From contig NC_088204.1 in NCBI RefSeq assembly GCF_037126465.1, positions 74,027,807 to 74,091,806 of the forward strand: DNA of 64,000 nucleotides, given 5' to 3'. The notes below the pieces were generated by a model, which was not told the origin of the DNA, searched no databases, and worked only from the letters and a program-made list of their open reading frames with translations. The position numbers and the translations under genes were made by a program. Shown here piece by piece: positions 24,213-35,500 of the stretch. Each line of letters opens with the position of its first letter. Position 1 is the stretch's first letter. Source of the stretch: Ornithodoros turicata (taxonomy: Eukaryota > Arthropoda > Arachnida > Ixodida > Argasidae).

Positions 24213-25252
24213 CTTGGTGGAAGTTCACTCCTTCTTCGCTCGAGCGCTCGCACGTTAATTAACCGCTTGAAGCTCGGACGCGCGCGCCTAATACAACCGT
24301 TACAAGGTTTCAGTTGCGAGATAAACTCCCTTGTCATGTCGCGAAAGCCGTTAGGAAAGCCTCTTAAATCATATTTGCCACACAATCCGTAGGCAGGAAA
24401 ATCGTACTCGTTAAACATTCGGCAACCGATCTTCCACGTGTCACACGGTACCGTGCACGCTAGTTAAGTTCGTGTGAGACATCGCGATAGCAGCTGCGGC
24501 TCAGGGTCTCGTCGAGCCTGTTCTAATAAAGCGCATCCTATTCTATTTTCTTGTCGTATAGTGTCTGTATACGTGGTAGAACACCTTCTAAGACAGCGTT
24601 GCTGATGCGCGTGTAACTGCTATACAGCCCAAGATGAAAAAAAAAAGATTGCAGACGATCACGAAATATGTTGCAATTTTCAGAGGCAACTGTTAGGGAC
24701 TCTTGCTAAATGTCGCAAAACTGTCCGTGACCGTCTATAAATTTGATTTTAAAAAAAATGTCATATATTTGCTGAAAGGTTGTCAAAGACACTGGGCACA
24801 GTTTTCAACACGCTTCTAACTGGTTTGTTTATTCCTCGCGCGGCAGCGCGTGCGATCCTCATTGTAAGAGGAGAGGACAAAGCGCCCCAAATGCCTGCGA
24901 GACGTGCGGGATATAACGGCACCAGTGTATTGACACAGTAGCGAATAATGGCTTTATGGACTGAGAAATGATTGCTGCGATTACGTTTTTGTTGTGAACC
25001 GAGACCATTGTGTCTCCGGCCATCACGAAATCTATGCAGGTGCCCCAGCGCGTCGTCGGATGGGTGACGTCGTTCTGTGTCATAAATGTCATTAATCTGC
25101 TCATGCACTTGTTCCGTGAATGCAGTTGTCTTGGATGGCTGCACGTTAAAGACGCAGACTACTGTCACTAGCGAGAAAGAACTATACGATATTATACGAA
25201 TTAACGGGAAGAGCTATACGATAAAGGAAGATATCAAATCAAAGCTTAGCAG

Positions 25253-25498
25253 TGCACTCTTAAAAATGAACTTCACTGCATAGCACGCCAACCATTATCT
25301 CGAATGATATCGTTATCTGTCCTGATTTGTTGAAAACGGGAGGCGTACGCCTTTTCTGTGACAATTATGAACAGCATAAGTGTCACAGAAAAGGCGTACG
25401 CCTCCCGTTTTTAACAAATCAGGGCCGATAACGATATCATTCGAGATGATGGTTGGCTATGAGCGTGCTATGCGGGGAAGTTCATTTTTAAGAGTGTG
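25253..25498. mobile_element. palindromic MITE (family M), copy 1
   Basis: The arms are near-perfect inverted repeats with outer ends of the CACTCTTAAAAATGAACTTC type, and the unit folds into one long hairpin. Interior words include GGAGGCGTACGCC in both arms. The other copies are at 27601, 39330, 41551 and 43072. There is no coding capacity. TA at the ends of the best copies suggests a Tc1/mariner-type mover. Confidence 0.8.
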
Positions 25499-25561
25499 TG
25501 ATGTCACCCGCATCAAAGAAACGGGTCATTGGCGTATCGTGCTTCCGGAATCGTTATGCAA

Positions 25562-25740
25562 AGTTGGAGAATTAGATAATGCATGAAGTTGGATAGTGCG
25601 TGAAGTCGGATAATGCGTGAAGTTGGCTAATGCTTGAAGTTGGACAATGCATGAAGTTGGACAATGCGTGAAGTTGGACAGTGTGTGAGGTTGGATAATG
25701 TGTGGAGTTGGGCAATGTGTGGAGTTGGATAATGTGTAAA
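25562..25740. repeat. minisatellite, ~18-bp unit
   Basis: About ten imperfect tandem copies of a GTGAAGTTGGATAATGC-like unit directly follow the MITE. Units differ by one to three bases. No coding frame is kept across it. Confidence 0.8.
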
Positions 25741-26763
25741 CAATTTCCCACCTCCTAAAACTCGCTAATAAATTACGGAGTTTTCGGAAATACTAAGCGC
25801 CTTCCCATCCCGGTCAGATGGCAGTCACGTGATGTCACCTACTAGAAACGTCTTGTCCGAAAGGGCACGTATGCTCCTAACCAACCCGTTAGCATGAGTG
25901 CTCTCTCAGGACATCAGGCAACTCGCACAGGGCATCAAATGAAAGCTTCAGCGGATAATATCGCTCAGCTCCTGTACCTCGATTGTTGACGGTGAATCCA
26001 GCTGTTTGAACGTAATAGATGATACTGAACTGCAGTTAGGGTTCCGAAAAAATTAGAAAACATAACGTAAATTCATCTAACGACAGCTCATCAAGAAAAG
26101 TCATGGCGGGTTAACCATGTTCGTTTCCTTTTAGGCCGAGATTGCCTCGCATAGCGGACTCTACTCGACATGGAGGGATATTGAGGTCGTTTCGTTGACG
26201 GTCTAGGGATTTGCTTTTTCCGTTTCGTGCGAATCATTCTTCCCCTCCTCCTCAGAGTAGAGATGGGAGCAGAGACAGCACACAAATCGTTCTCTTGGAA
26301 TCGCGGACAGTTGGTGCATGGCAGCCAGCAAGAAGGGACGCGAACGAAAGCTGACTTGTGAGTGTGTCAAGGAAAATTCGGATTTCAAGAAGTTCGCGTT
26401 GCCACGTGACCGTAATATACAGGGTGTTACACGAGAGGATGTCACTCACCATGTATTCACAAAAGCGACATCCTCACAGAAGATTCTAGTGAAAGAAAAA
26501 GAAACAAAAAAAACTGCCCGTGGAGCCTAAGTTATTTTGCCCCGTGTTATATTGAGCATTCACAAGGTTCCGAAATATTGGAAGTGGCGTGCTGTGCACT
26601 TAGCAGACGACACTTGGCAGACGACACCGTCAGCGCCTTTCCTGTCGTCTGCTACGAATATATTGTGGCTGTGTCGCAGGATATTCCCCAAGGTTTACAG
26701 CGCGCGTGAGGACACGACGTTGAGCGTTGGCGCTCACGTGACACCATTTTGTTATGACGTTTT

Positions 26764-27048
26764 GCTTTAATTCCGTGTTAGCGCTGCGAACCAACTGTGG
26801 CTATGAGTGCCTTACAGACGTGGACAGGTGGAGAGAGGACAGCAGGAAGGAGTGGGGGACAGGGAGGTTAGTATGCGTCTTGGGCCGACTTCGGGGCTAA
26901 CTGTGCCGACACTTGTCTGGAAAGTCTTCGGAAAACCCAGGGAAAACCCCAGACGACACAGCCGGTGCCAGGGTACGAACCCGTGTCATCTCCCAGTCTC
27001 GGTGCGGAAAGTGATCATCCTAACCGCTATGCCCCGGGAGCTGGATGA
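26764..27048 (-). mobile_element. tRNA-derived SINE, copy 2
   Basis: It has the same body as the copy at 232-530. The head near 27045 differs, with an A-box-like TAGCGGTTAGGATG and a B box GGTTCGTACCC. It ends in an A-rich tail at about 26764. The different head suggests a subfamily or a replaced tRNA part. Confidence 0.7.
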
Positions 27049-27600
27049 CGTTTTTCGCATCTTCCGCTGAAGTATTCTGAGTTATGTTGTTCGGGGGAAT
27101 ACACGGTACATTCCTAAATATAGGTTCTATAGGTCATGCAGACTTTAGCCACAGAGGCCGTTTCCATCCGTGCTACGCATTAATTACGTTAATTTGCATA
27201 ATCAAACTCTAAAAATTGCCAAGCAAAGGTATAATTTTTCTTCCCGAATTCGGAATCATAGGGTCATTACAGACAATTTCAATCAAAATCGCGGAATTCT
27301 TCAGAAGATTTCCTCAAAAATTTCACAACCTAAAATCAGTCGTTTTGCGTAGCGCGTTCCGCTGATATTTAGGTTTGCGCAAGTCTTGGCTCCCCCTCCC
27401 TTCTGTGCAAGAAGAAAAGAAACCGCACCACAATCACACATATTGCCTTTATCAAGGTGTCCGTCACCAGTCGCCAGCCACTGATAATGACGGGCTGTGC
27501 GACAAGGTCTTTGATCAGAATAAAACTGTCTCGCCTCCTTTCTACTTCGCTTAGATAAAGGCGGAGCCAAGTGTGCCGCAAACTAAAATTTCACCGGGCT
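27049..27600. other. no gene recognised
   Basis: Sequence without a supported gene. A short piece at 27390-27440 (TGTGCAAG followed by GAAACCGCACCA) also occurs near 11050-11085, so it is probably a repeat fragment. Confidence 0.4.
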
Positions 27601-27805
27601 TACACTCTTAAAAATGAACTTCACCGCATAGCACGCTCCTAGCCAACCATAATCTTGAATGATATCGTTATCTTCACTGATTTGTTGAAAATGGGAGGCG
27701 TACGCCTTTTTTGTGACAATTATGAACAGCATAAGTGTCACAAAAAAGCGTACGCCTCCCGTTTTCAACAAATCGAGGCAGATGAAGTTCATTTTTAAGA
27801 GTGTA
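27601..27805. mobile_element. palindromic MITE (family M), copy 2
   Basis: The left end TACACTCTTAAAAATG and right end CATTTTTAAGAGTGTA are complete. The right arm has lost about 40 bp between its CAACAAATC word and the end, so the hairpin is lopsided. Confidence 0.8.
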
Positions 27806-28267
27806 CATGACCCAACGGCTGATCTTCAGCTGTCAATTTTTTGTAGAAATTTTGTGAAAAGCATGTGATTTTGATAGGAATTATGTGTTATGGTCATAGG
27901 CTTCCGAATACAAGAAGAAAAATACTGCCTTTGCTTGGCAATTTTTCAAGTTCAGTTACGCACGTTAGCCTAATTTATACGTGAGACGAGTACAAACGGC
28001 TTCAATCTGTGGTAAAAGTATGTATGAGTGTATACTCCACGTAGTTTTATCATTTTTTGAAGTAGAACCTATTCTTAGGAATTTCATCATCAGACATCCT
28101 CCCGCTGAACACCCTGCAGTTGTTGCGTCTAGAAGCTCTGGCGCACAACAGGAAGCATTTTGAAAAGGCACCTTATTATTTTTGATGCCGTTTTACACAG
28201 CCGAATGCCGGATAGTAACTCAACTGTCAAAAATGAAGAATAAAGACCTCCGAAACGCATCCTTCAA

Positions 28268-28828
28268 TTGTGCCAAGAGATACCGACTAGCCAGAACGCT
28301 ACTCATAGTTTCGGTTACGCAGAAGCGTGGAACAGAGGCGGGGAACTTCTGGGGGACGTCCGGGGACGTCCATCATGTAAACATGCGACCGTGTTAGTAT
28401 ACCAGTGGCTAATGTGTAAATGCCAGCAATGGCTCCGTGACATCACTCAATGGTCACTCCTCCATGCAGTGGACCCGTCATTATCATTTAACGTGCCAGG
28501 TGGCTTCCCCCGCAGCTTTACGTCACTTCTGAGGCGTCTACGACTCAACGTCACCTTCACCCCTGTGTTCCGGGTTAAGCTGGGTTACAGTAACACGGCG
28601 CTGTGCTCAGCTTGCCACACCCCAGCTACGATCCTCCATATCATCGACGACTGCGAACGGTACACGAGTGAACGCCGGGTGTTTCGAAGCCAACTTGAGC
28701 TCCTTCACCATAGACCATTCAGCTTGTCCAAAGTACTGGGCCCGTGGAGCTCTCCTGCGCATCAGTGCCGGGCTCTTCGCTCCCTTTTTGCTTTCATGCA
28801 AGCCACTGGACTCCTCGAAGAGTTCTGA
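28268..28828 (+). pseudogene. non-LTR retrotransposon ORF2 C-terminal fragment
   Basis: The frame encodes 186 residues and ends at a normal stop. It contains the CSACHTPATILHIIDDCERY motif, a C-x2-C-x8-H-x4-C zinc-knuckle-like pattern found after the reverse transcriptase (and RNase H) in I- and jockey-group LINEs, preceded by RVKLGYSNTAL. A 3' untranslated region and a TTG-repeat tail reach about 28984. Everything upstream of this domain is missing, which is normal 5' truncation. Confidence 0.65.
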
Positions 28829-28984
28829 ACAGAACTCCGACCAGTCGTCGCTTCGCGTTCACCATAATTCATCCTCTCATATTAACCGCTGTGAAGTGGG
28901 GTATAAGGTCCTGTGGCTACCATGGGGAAACATCCCATGTCATCATCACTTCTCCTTCATTTACTGTTGTTGTTGTTGTTCTTG
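28829..28984 (+). mobile_element. LINE 3' UTR with (TTG)n tail
   Basis: It follows the stop of the LINE fragment and ends in TGTTGTTGTTGTTGTT. A second tail of similar style is seen at about 30000-30105, probably from another truncated copy. Confidence 0.55.
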
Positions 28985-29513
28985 TAAATATAATCTCACA
29001 TTGGTTACGCTGCACGTGTGTTAGCGTTCCGAACGCACGAGGAACACAAAACGCACACGGACGAGGTTAAAGGGGCACGCCTCAGCTGATTCTTGCACTC
29101 AGCGTATAACGTTACGTGCCACGTACGAACCCTCGGATATATGACATGCGTCCATTTGCCGTTATTTACTGCGAACCCCGCGCACCTGGCAAAAAGATAA
29201 TTCTTCGAAGGCGCTAGTTTCAGTCCATTTCGTTTACGCTCTAGCAGTTGTTTCTGGTACTCACTTCTTCGATGCCTAGCGGTTTCACCACAAACAGGTG
29301 CGCACGCGATGAAGTGACAGAACTTGCACGTTTCTGCTGCAAATGAACTCGCCATCAACGCTCCCCTTACCCGTCGGCATCCGCGCCTGTGGATGACAAG
29401 AGACGCACTCTAACCCTGGTCGTAAAACGTTGATTTGCTACGTTCGTTAATCTCGCCTGTGGAGAGCGACCTCGCTAATCCCTCCCCCAGAGAACTTCGG
29501 GACTCCGCGCAAT

Positions 29514-29550
29514 ATGCACAAGCCGGCGTTGGCTCTTGTCTGCATTGCAG
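29514..29550 (+). CDS. gene C exon 1 (signal peptide start)
   Basis: ATG starts MHKPALALVCIA and the exon ends in G before the donor GTACGG. The shared CIAG end and the 37-nt length mark it as a paralogue of the exons at 9181-9217 and 24176-24212. Confidence 0.75.
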
Positions 29551-32500
29551 GTACGGTATTTTTTTGCCATTATTCAATTTATTTTATTTCAAGGAGTTGC
29601 CCTGAGAAGCAGAATACGGTTAACCAACAAGTCCGTTTTTCCTTCTTTTTCTCTTATTCCTTCTCTCTCTCTCTTTTTTTTTTTTTTTGTCTAATATACC
29701 GGGCATGCAGAAGAGTCCTGTATTGTGTACCCGATTGTGAAAGCAGCCCCGGATCGAAGTTTTGTAATGAAACCGTACGAGTAGTTCCAATACCAGTGCG
29801 AAAAATCCAGCTTTACTATAAACGAGTTCTCCATAGCTTCTTCGTAATTCTGTGTCACCGTCATATCATCGTCATCCTGTATTTCTCTCTCTCTCTCTCT
29901 GTGTCACCGTGCACCTCGTGCACTTCGCGCTCTTCTTTCCTTTCTGAGGGCCACCGGCCTCCTTCAAGAACTGTAAGGGTTTCTTTTGTTTTCCTTCCCT
30001 CTTCATCCTTTCATGTGAACTTTTTGGACTGGGGTAGGGTCCTGCACTCAACGCCGGGAAACAACCCACATCATTAACACCATCCATTCATCTACGTTGT
30101 TGTTGTATCACCGCCGCGAATCAAATGTAGCTACAACTCAGGTGCACATGCGGAGAGGTGTGAAAACGAACATTTCGCTGAAAAAAACTTGACGGATCTT
30201 GATGGAAATCCATGTTCTGAGGCTGGAGTAAGAAACAAACACACAATGCATCAAGTTCGCCTAAGAACGAAATGATGAATGAAACAAGGACGTCACTGAA
30301 AGGGGTTAGCCAGCTGTAGGACTCGAACACGTATCTTCTGGATTACCAGTCCAGGGCTCTACCAATTGAGCTAAGCTTACACACCTCAGCGGAAGTCGTC
30401 CGGGAAGCGCGTCTGTTTAGCTCCATTGGTAGAGCCCTGGATCGGTAATCACGAGCAAGTGGGTGCGAGCCCTTCAGCTGGCTAACCTTTTCAGTGACGT
30501 CGTTCTTTCATCGTTCTCACTTGACAGAGCTGTTTGAGGAACAAGGATGGGACGGGACAGTGTGAGCAGACTCAACTCCCGTCCGTCCACCTGATACCAC
30601 AGCTGTGGGCCGTATCAAAACAGGTGGGGGGATTAAAATAACATAAATGAATGATAGAGGAGAGTTGAGAGGAAATTCTCCATTCTCGAGCGAAACCCCA
30701 GTCGATGGCGCGACCGCCAGCGGGACCAGCCACGGATCTATGAAGAATCGACGCTGTATTCGTTCGAGGACGACAAAACCACGTTACTCAGTAATGATCG
30801 CTTTCCACGCCGAGACTGGGAAATGACACGCGGGTTCGAATCCCGTCACAGGCTGTGTTGTCTGCGGTTTTCCAGGGGTTTTCCGAAGGCTTTCCAGACG
30901 TATGTCGGCACAGTTCCCTCTGAAGTCGGCCCAGGACACATACTAACCCCCTCTCCTGTCCGCCACTCCTTCCTGCTGTCCTCTCTTCATCTTCATGTGT
31001 CCACAACTGTACGTCACTCATAGCCATAGTTGCTTCGTGGCGCTAACGCTGAATGAAAATAAAAAAGAGAAAGAAACAGTACGCAGACGACCGCTCTCGC
31101 AACGATGGCGTGGGAAACAGGGGCGGATTTAGCTGGGGGGGGGGGGGGTGCGGATGTCCTGACCTCCCCCTCAATTCGAGACTTGAACATAGGGTTCAAT
31201 GAACCAATCCCAGCATGCACCTGGCACTTGTTCATAGCGGACCCCCCCACCCCCCCTCGGAAAAATCCTAGATCCGCCCCTGCCTGGGGGTGCGTCGATC
31301 CCACACCACCTAGATGGAGAAAGCATTCTACTCGTCGACGTGACGTAACAACTAAGAGTCAGCCAATCAGGCTCGTGTTTCCAACGGCGGTAGCCAATGG
31401 CGAACGTGCTTCCACTGGTCGTAGCTATGCAGACGAACCACCGTCGTCTGCGCGTACAGTGATTGAACGTCCCCGGGTACTAAATGGAAAAGCTTTACAA
31501 ATAAAGCGCAAAACGGTCCCATATCTTTGTCATGACTGATTTTCTTGTGATGAGGCGTTGCACTTTTTCTCTGCAGATTCAGGTCAACAGGTTCCAAGTT
31601 AGCTGCACTCATTTGCGAGTTCTTGAATTCGCGGAGAGGCAAATCGTAGTAGCAGGCGAATTCTGACTTTCTATGTCCACGTAGAGAAGGAGGGAGAGGA
31701 GGAAATAAGCAGGTCTTCTGTATCTAGGTGCCATTGGTCAAGTCCTGCTCGAAGTGTATGTGTGTGCGGGGGGGGGGGGGGGGGGTGACGTCTTAGCATG
31801 CATGATACTGTACTTTTAGCATGCAGGACACTCCCATATGTACTTTTGTGCTCTTCGACAAAATACTGTGCAATCTCACAAATGTTTAGGGGGTGTCTCC
31901 CTCATTTTGGAGGGTGTTGGGGGGGAGGGGGGTCTGCTTCTGCTTCATTTATGAAGTTGAGCTGATATACTCAAGAAACGAAACCGGGTCACAGATAAAC
32001 ACTTTATTCAGATCATCGGCTACTAACAGAGAGACATATCTGATAAAGTGCTCGCAATATGTGCTCGCAATCTTGCAGGTGTGCCGAGATAGCGTAATTG
32101 ATGATATTTTCTTTTATTTCAGCGTTGGCAACAGCAGCACGTGAGTACGGGTTTCTTTTTTTTTTCTTTTCTTTTTAGTTTCAATGTAAAAACAAAAAAA
32201 AAACGTTTCTTCTCAACTTTCAAAGTTGCGGATATTTTGATATCTATACATAGATGGGTAGAAATCCAGCGAACCGGTAGAGATGTGGGAAGGGAGTTGC
32301 CTCAGGACAGAAGCCGCCGATATTTCGAACAGAGACTGTTCTTCTTCTGGGCACCGTCCTCATCATTGGCATGGTATTTAAAGGGTTAGGTGTGACGTGT
32401 TTAAAGGTTCATGCGAATTGTGGGTCAACAGCCCGGAGGGAAGAATGGTCCGTACGGGTTTTTACGGCGGGAGTGAATAGCTGCTTTGTTAGAGTGTGGA

Positions 32501-35500
32501 GGGGATTATGTGGACGTAGTGATCTAGGCTACAGACCGGTTGCAGAAAAATGGAAGGTTCACGAACACGTGGACGAAACGGGACAACAGGCAAGAATTCG
32601 CAAGCATAGCGAAAGATAAGGTGGGTAGTGGTTACGTGGGGAAAATTCCAGAACGAGCAATTTTTTTAAAAATATATTTGTAATACAAGGTTGTGGCATG
32701 CAATAAAGAGAGCAGAAAGCAGTGGCCATGCAGAACATAACAGATGATAATGGAGGTAGATGGGAAAAGCATATTTTATTTGTGAAGTGTTTCTAGGGTG
32801 CCTTGTGATTTGTTGATACCGGACGGGTGAAGAGCGTTGAACTTGTATATGAGATAAGACTCCCTATCACGTCTGTCACGTGTGGATCTAAACCCGGTTT
32901 CTAGAATATATAGTTTAATGTTGTCAAAATTGTGACCAGGAACGTTAAAGTGTTCGGCGACTGCTTTGGGGAGTTTGTTGGACGTGTCGGTTCTGTGTCC
33001 GGTAAGGCGGTTGTTCATTTGTTGGCCGGTTTCACCAATGTATTGCATAGAGCAGTCGCCGCATTCAATGCAGTATATAACATTGGAGCTTGTGCATGTG
33101 AATGCGTGGTTAACGGGGTGGGTGTAATTGCTCGCAGTGCTTTTGATGGAGTTAGCGTGTTGAACGTGCTTGCATGTTTTGCAGCGCGGGAGGTTGCAGG
33201 GTCGTGTTCCCGTGTACGGGGCGCTCGTTTTGCTGATTTTGGCATTGACCAAGGAGTCTGCCAGGTTTCTTGCGCGTCGGTATGTCACCTGTATGGGATT
33301 TGTGAATATGTTGTTAAGTCGGTCACTGCTTTGGAGGAGGGGCTCGTGCTTCTGTAGAATGGCTTTGATGTTTGGAAGTGCGTTGGAATATCTTGTGATG
33401 AAGCTTATTTGGCACGCGTCGGGATTTTTTCGGTTTTCCAGAACCTCGTTTCGATCGAGTGTGAGTGCCTTGCGACGGAATTCAGTTAGGAGGGAGTCTG
33501 GATAGTCCCTTTGGGCAAGTGTACTGCAGAGTTCGTCAAGCTTCTCAGCGTAATCTGTGTCGTCTGAACAAACTCTACGTAGTCTTACACTCTGCCCATT
33601 AGGAATTCCAACCTTACAGTGACGCGGGTGGTGACTCTTGAAGTGAAGGTATTGTTGTTTGTCAGTTGGTTTTTTGTACAGGGTTGTGACGAGGTTGCCG
33701 TTGTCTAGTGATATCGTGGTGTCGAGGAAGTTAATTAAGTGAGTTGACAGTTGTGATGTGAACTTTATGTTGCTATGCGCGGTGTTCAGTAGATCTACGA
33801 ACTTTTGAAATTCATGTTCCCCGTGTTCCCATATTATCAGTATATCATCGATGTATCGAAGGTACACCGTGGGTTTTAATGAGAGGGCGCTGAGAACTTT
33901 GTTTTCTAGGAACCCCATGAAGATATTTGCGTATGTGGGTGCAACAGGTGTGCCCATACTTGTACCGTGTACTTGTAGGTAGTATTCGCCATTGAACTCG
34001 TAGTAGTTCAGTTTAAGAACCAAGTCCATTAGAGCGAGTATGGTTTCCGTGTCTTTTCTGGTGTTTGTAGTAGAAAGGGTATTGCAGAGGGCTGTGATTC
34101 CGTCGTTGTGTGGGATGTTAGTATACAGTGATGTCACATCCAGCGTGGCTAGTATTGTGTCCCTACCAAATGTACGAGTGTTGTTTATATCTCTGATTAT
34201 TCTGAGGAGGTGGGGTGTGTCTTGTACATGCGATGGCAGTGTTGTCGGAATATGGTTTAAATAGTGGTCCAGGAATTTCGAGAGTCTTTCTGTTGGTGTG
34301 TTGTTATTAGATACACTTGGCCTGCCGGGGATGTCAGCCGTATAGAGCTCGTTGGCGTGTACCTTGTGGATTTTGGGCAGTAAATAGAAACGACCTGCGT
34401 CTGTGTTTGATGGGGTGAGATATCTGAGGTCATCGCGTGTGATGAGCTTTCGTTCGTGGAGGTCCTGTATGGTATGGGTTATTAGCGCCGTGTACTCCTT
34501 TGTTGGGTCATGGTCCAGTTTGAGGTAGTGTTGCGTATTGTTGAGTTGCCTATGAGCTTCAGAGATATATTTATCTGTGGGCCAGATGACGATACTCCCA
34601 CCCTTATCTGCGGGCTTGATAATGATATCATCTCTGTCAGCTAGCGCATTGATGATGTCACGTTGTGTTTTAGTGAGGTTGTGACCACGCGAGCTTTGGG
34701 AAATACCGCGAAGGATGTCGTTGCTTACTTGTTTAATGTACAGGTCTAGTGCGGGTTCTCGGCCGTGATTTGGTGTCCAGGTTGATGGTAGTCGGATGTC
34801 GTTGTTGTTTTCTTGTGTTGTATGAGCGAATAATTCTCTAAGGCGTAGCCGTCTCGCAAAGTCTGATATGTCTTTGTGGATTTCGTATTCGTTAACAGAA
34901 TTGAGTGTAGGGCAGAATGTTAACCCCCTAGAGAGGACTTGTAGTTCGTCGCTGGTTAGTGAGCGTGATATATCTATTACGGTGCTTGCGTCAGCGTTTT
35001 CTCGGGGTGGCTCAGCGATGTTGCGGAGAGTTGTGGTTGTGGTGCTGGAAATGATTTGTTCGGCTGCTGCGTGTGTCGTGTTAGTGGGTCCGGTATCTGT
35101 GTCGTTGTTGGAATTAGGTTTTCCGAGTTTTGAGTGTTCCTTGCTAGCTAGCTCGCGGTTGAGTTGTTGAATGTGTAGTTCGAGAGTGTTTGCCTCCGCG
35201 TCGGTGAGACTGATATTGTTCATATGGGCCTGGATCGTAGCGAGTTGCGCGTGGCACTGTTTCTTTAATATTTCAAGAAACGTACGGGCTGTGTTGTTAA
35301 GGGCTGATGCCCACTCTAGCTCTAGTTCAGGTGTCATTTTTCCTAATGCAGGAACTGTTTTAGGGGTGAGGCCTTTAGGTACTGTGTTGTGAGCCAGGTG
35401 GTAGGTGTAGATCCGTAGATGATGTAGGTATCGGCTACGTTTCTCCATGAGTTTTCGCATTCGTAGAAAGTTCGTTGACTGCATGGTAGGCTGGTGATTA

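Larger units (their letters stand above)
17870..25060. repeat. segmental duplication, block B
   Basis: This is the second copy of the unit described for 3290-10210, in direct orientation about 14.6 kb away. It differs by an extra 1.4 kb with a second final exon (20845-20996), a foldback insertion at 18267-18890, and loss of parts of the region matching 5.0-6.4 kb. The exon positions, splice sites and upstream flank of exon 1 are conserved. Confidence 0.85.

Noticed and set aside
30305..30378. Possible functional tRNA gene
   Set aside because: The A and B boxes are good, but the same sequence recurs at 30412 and 39626 with identical flanks and poor acceptor stem pairing, so it is a SINE head.
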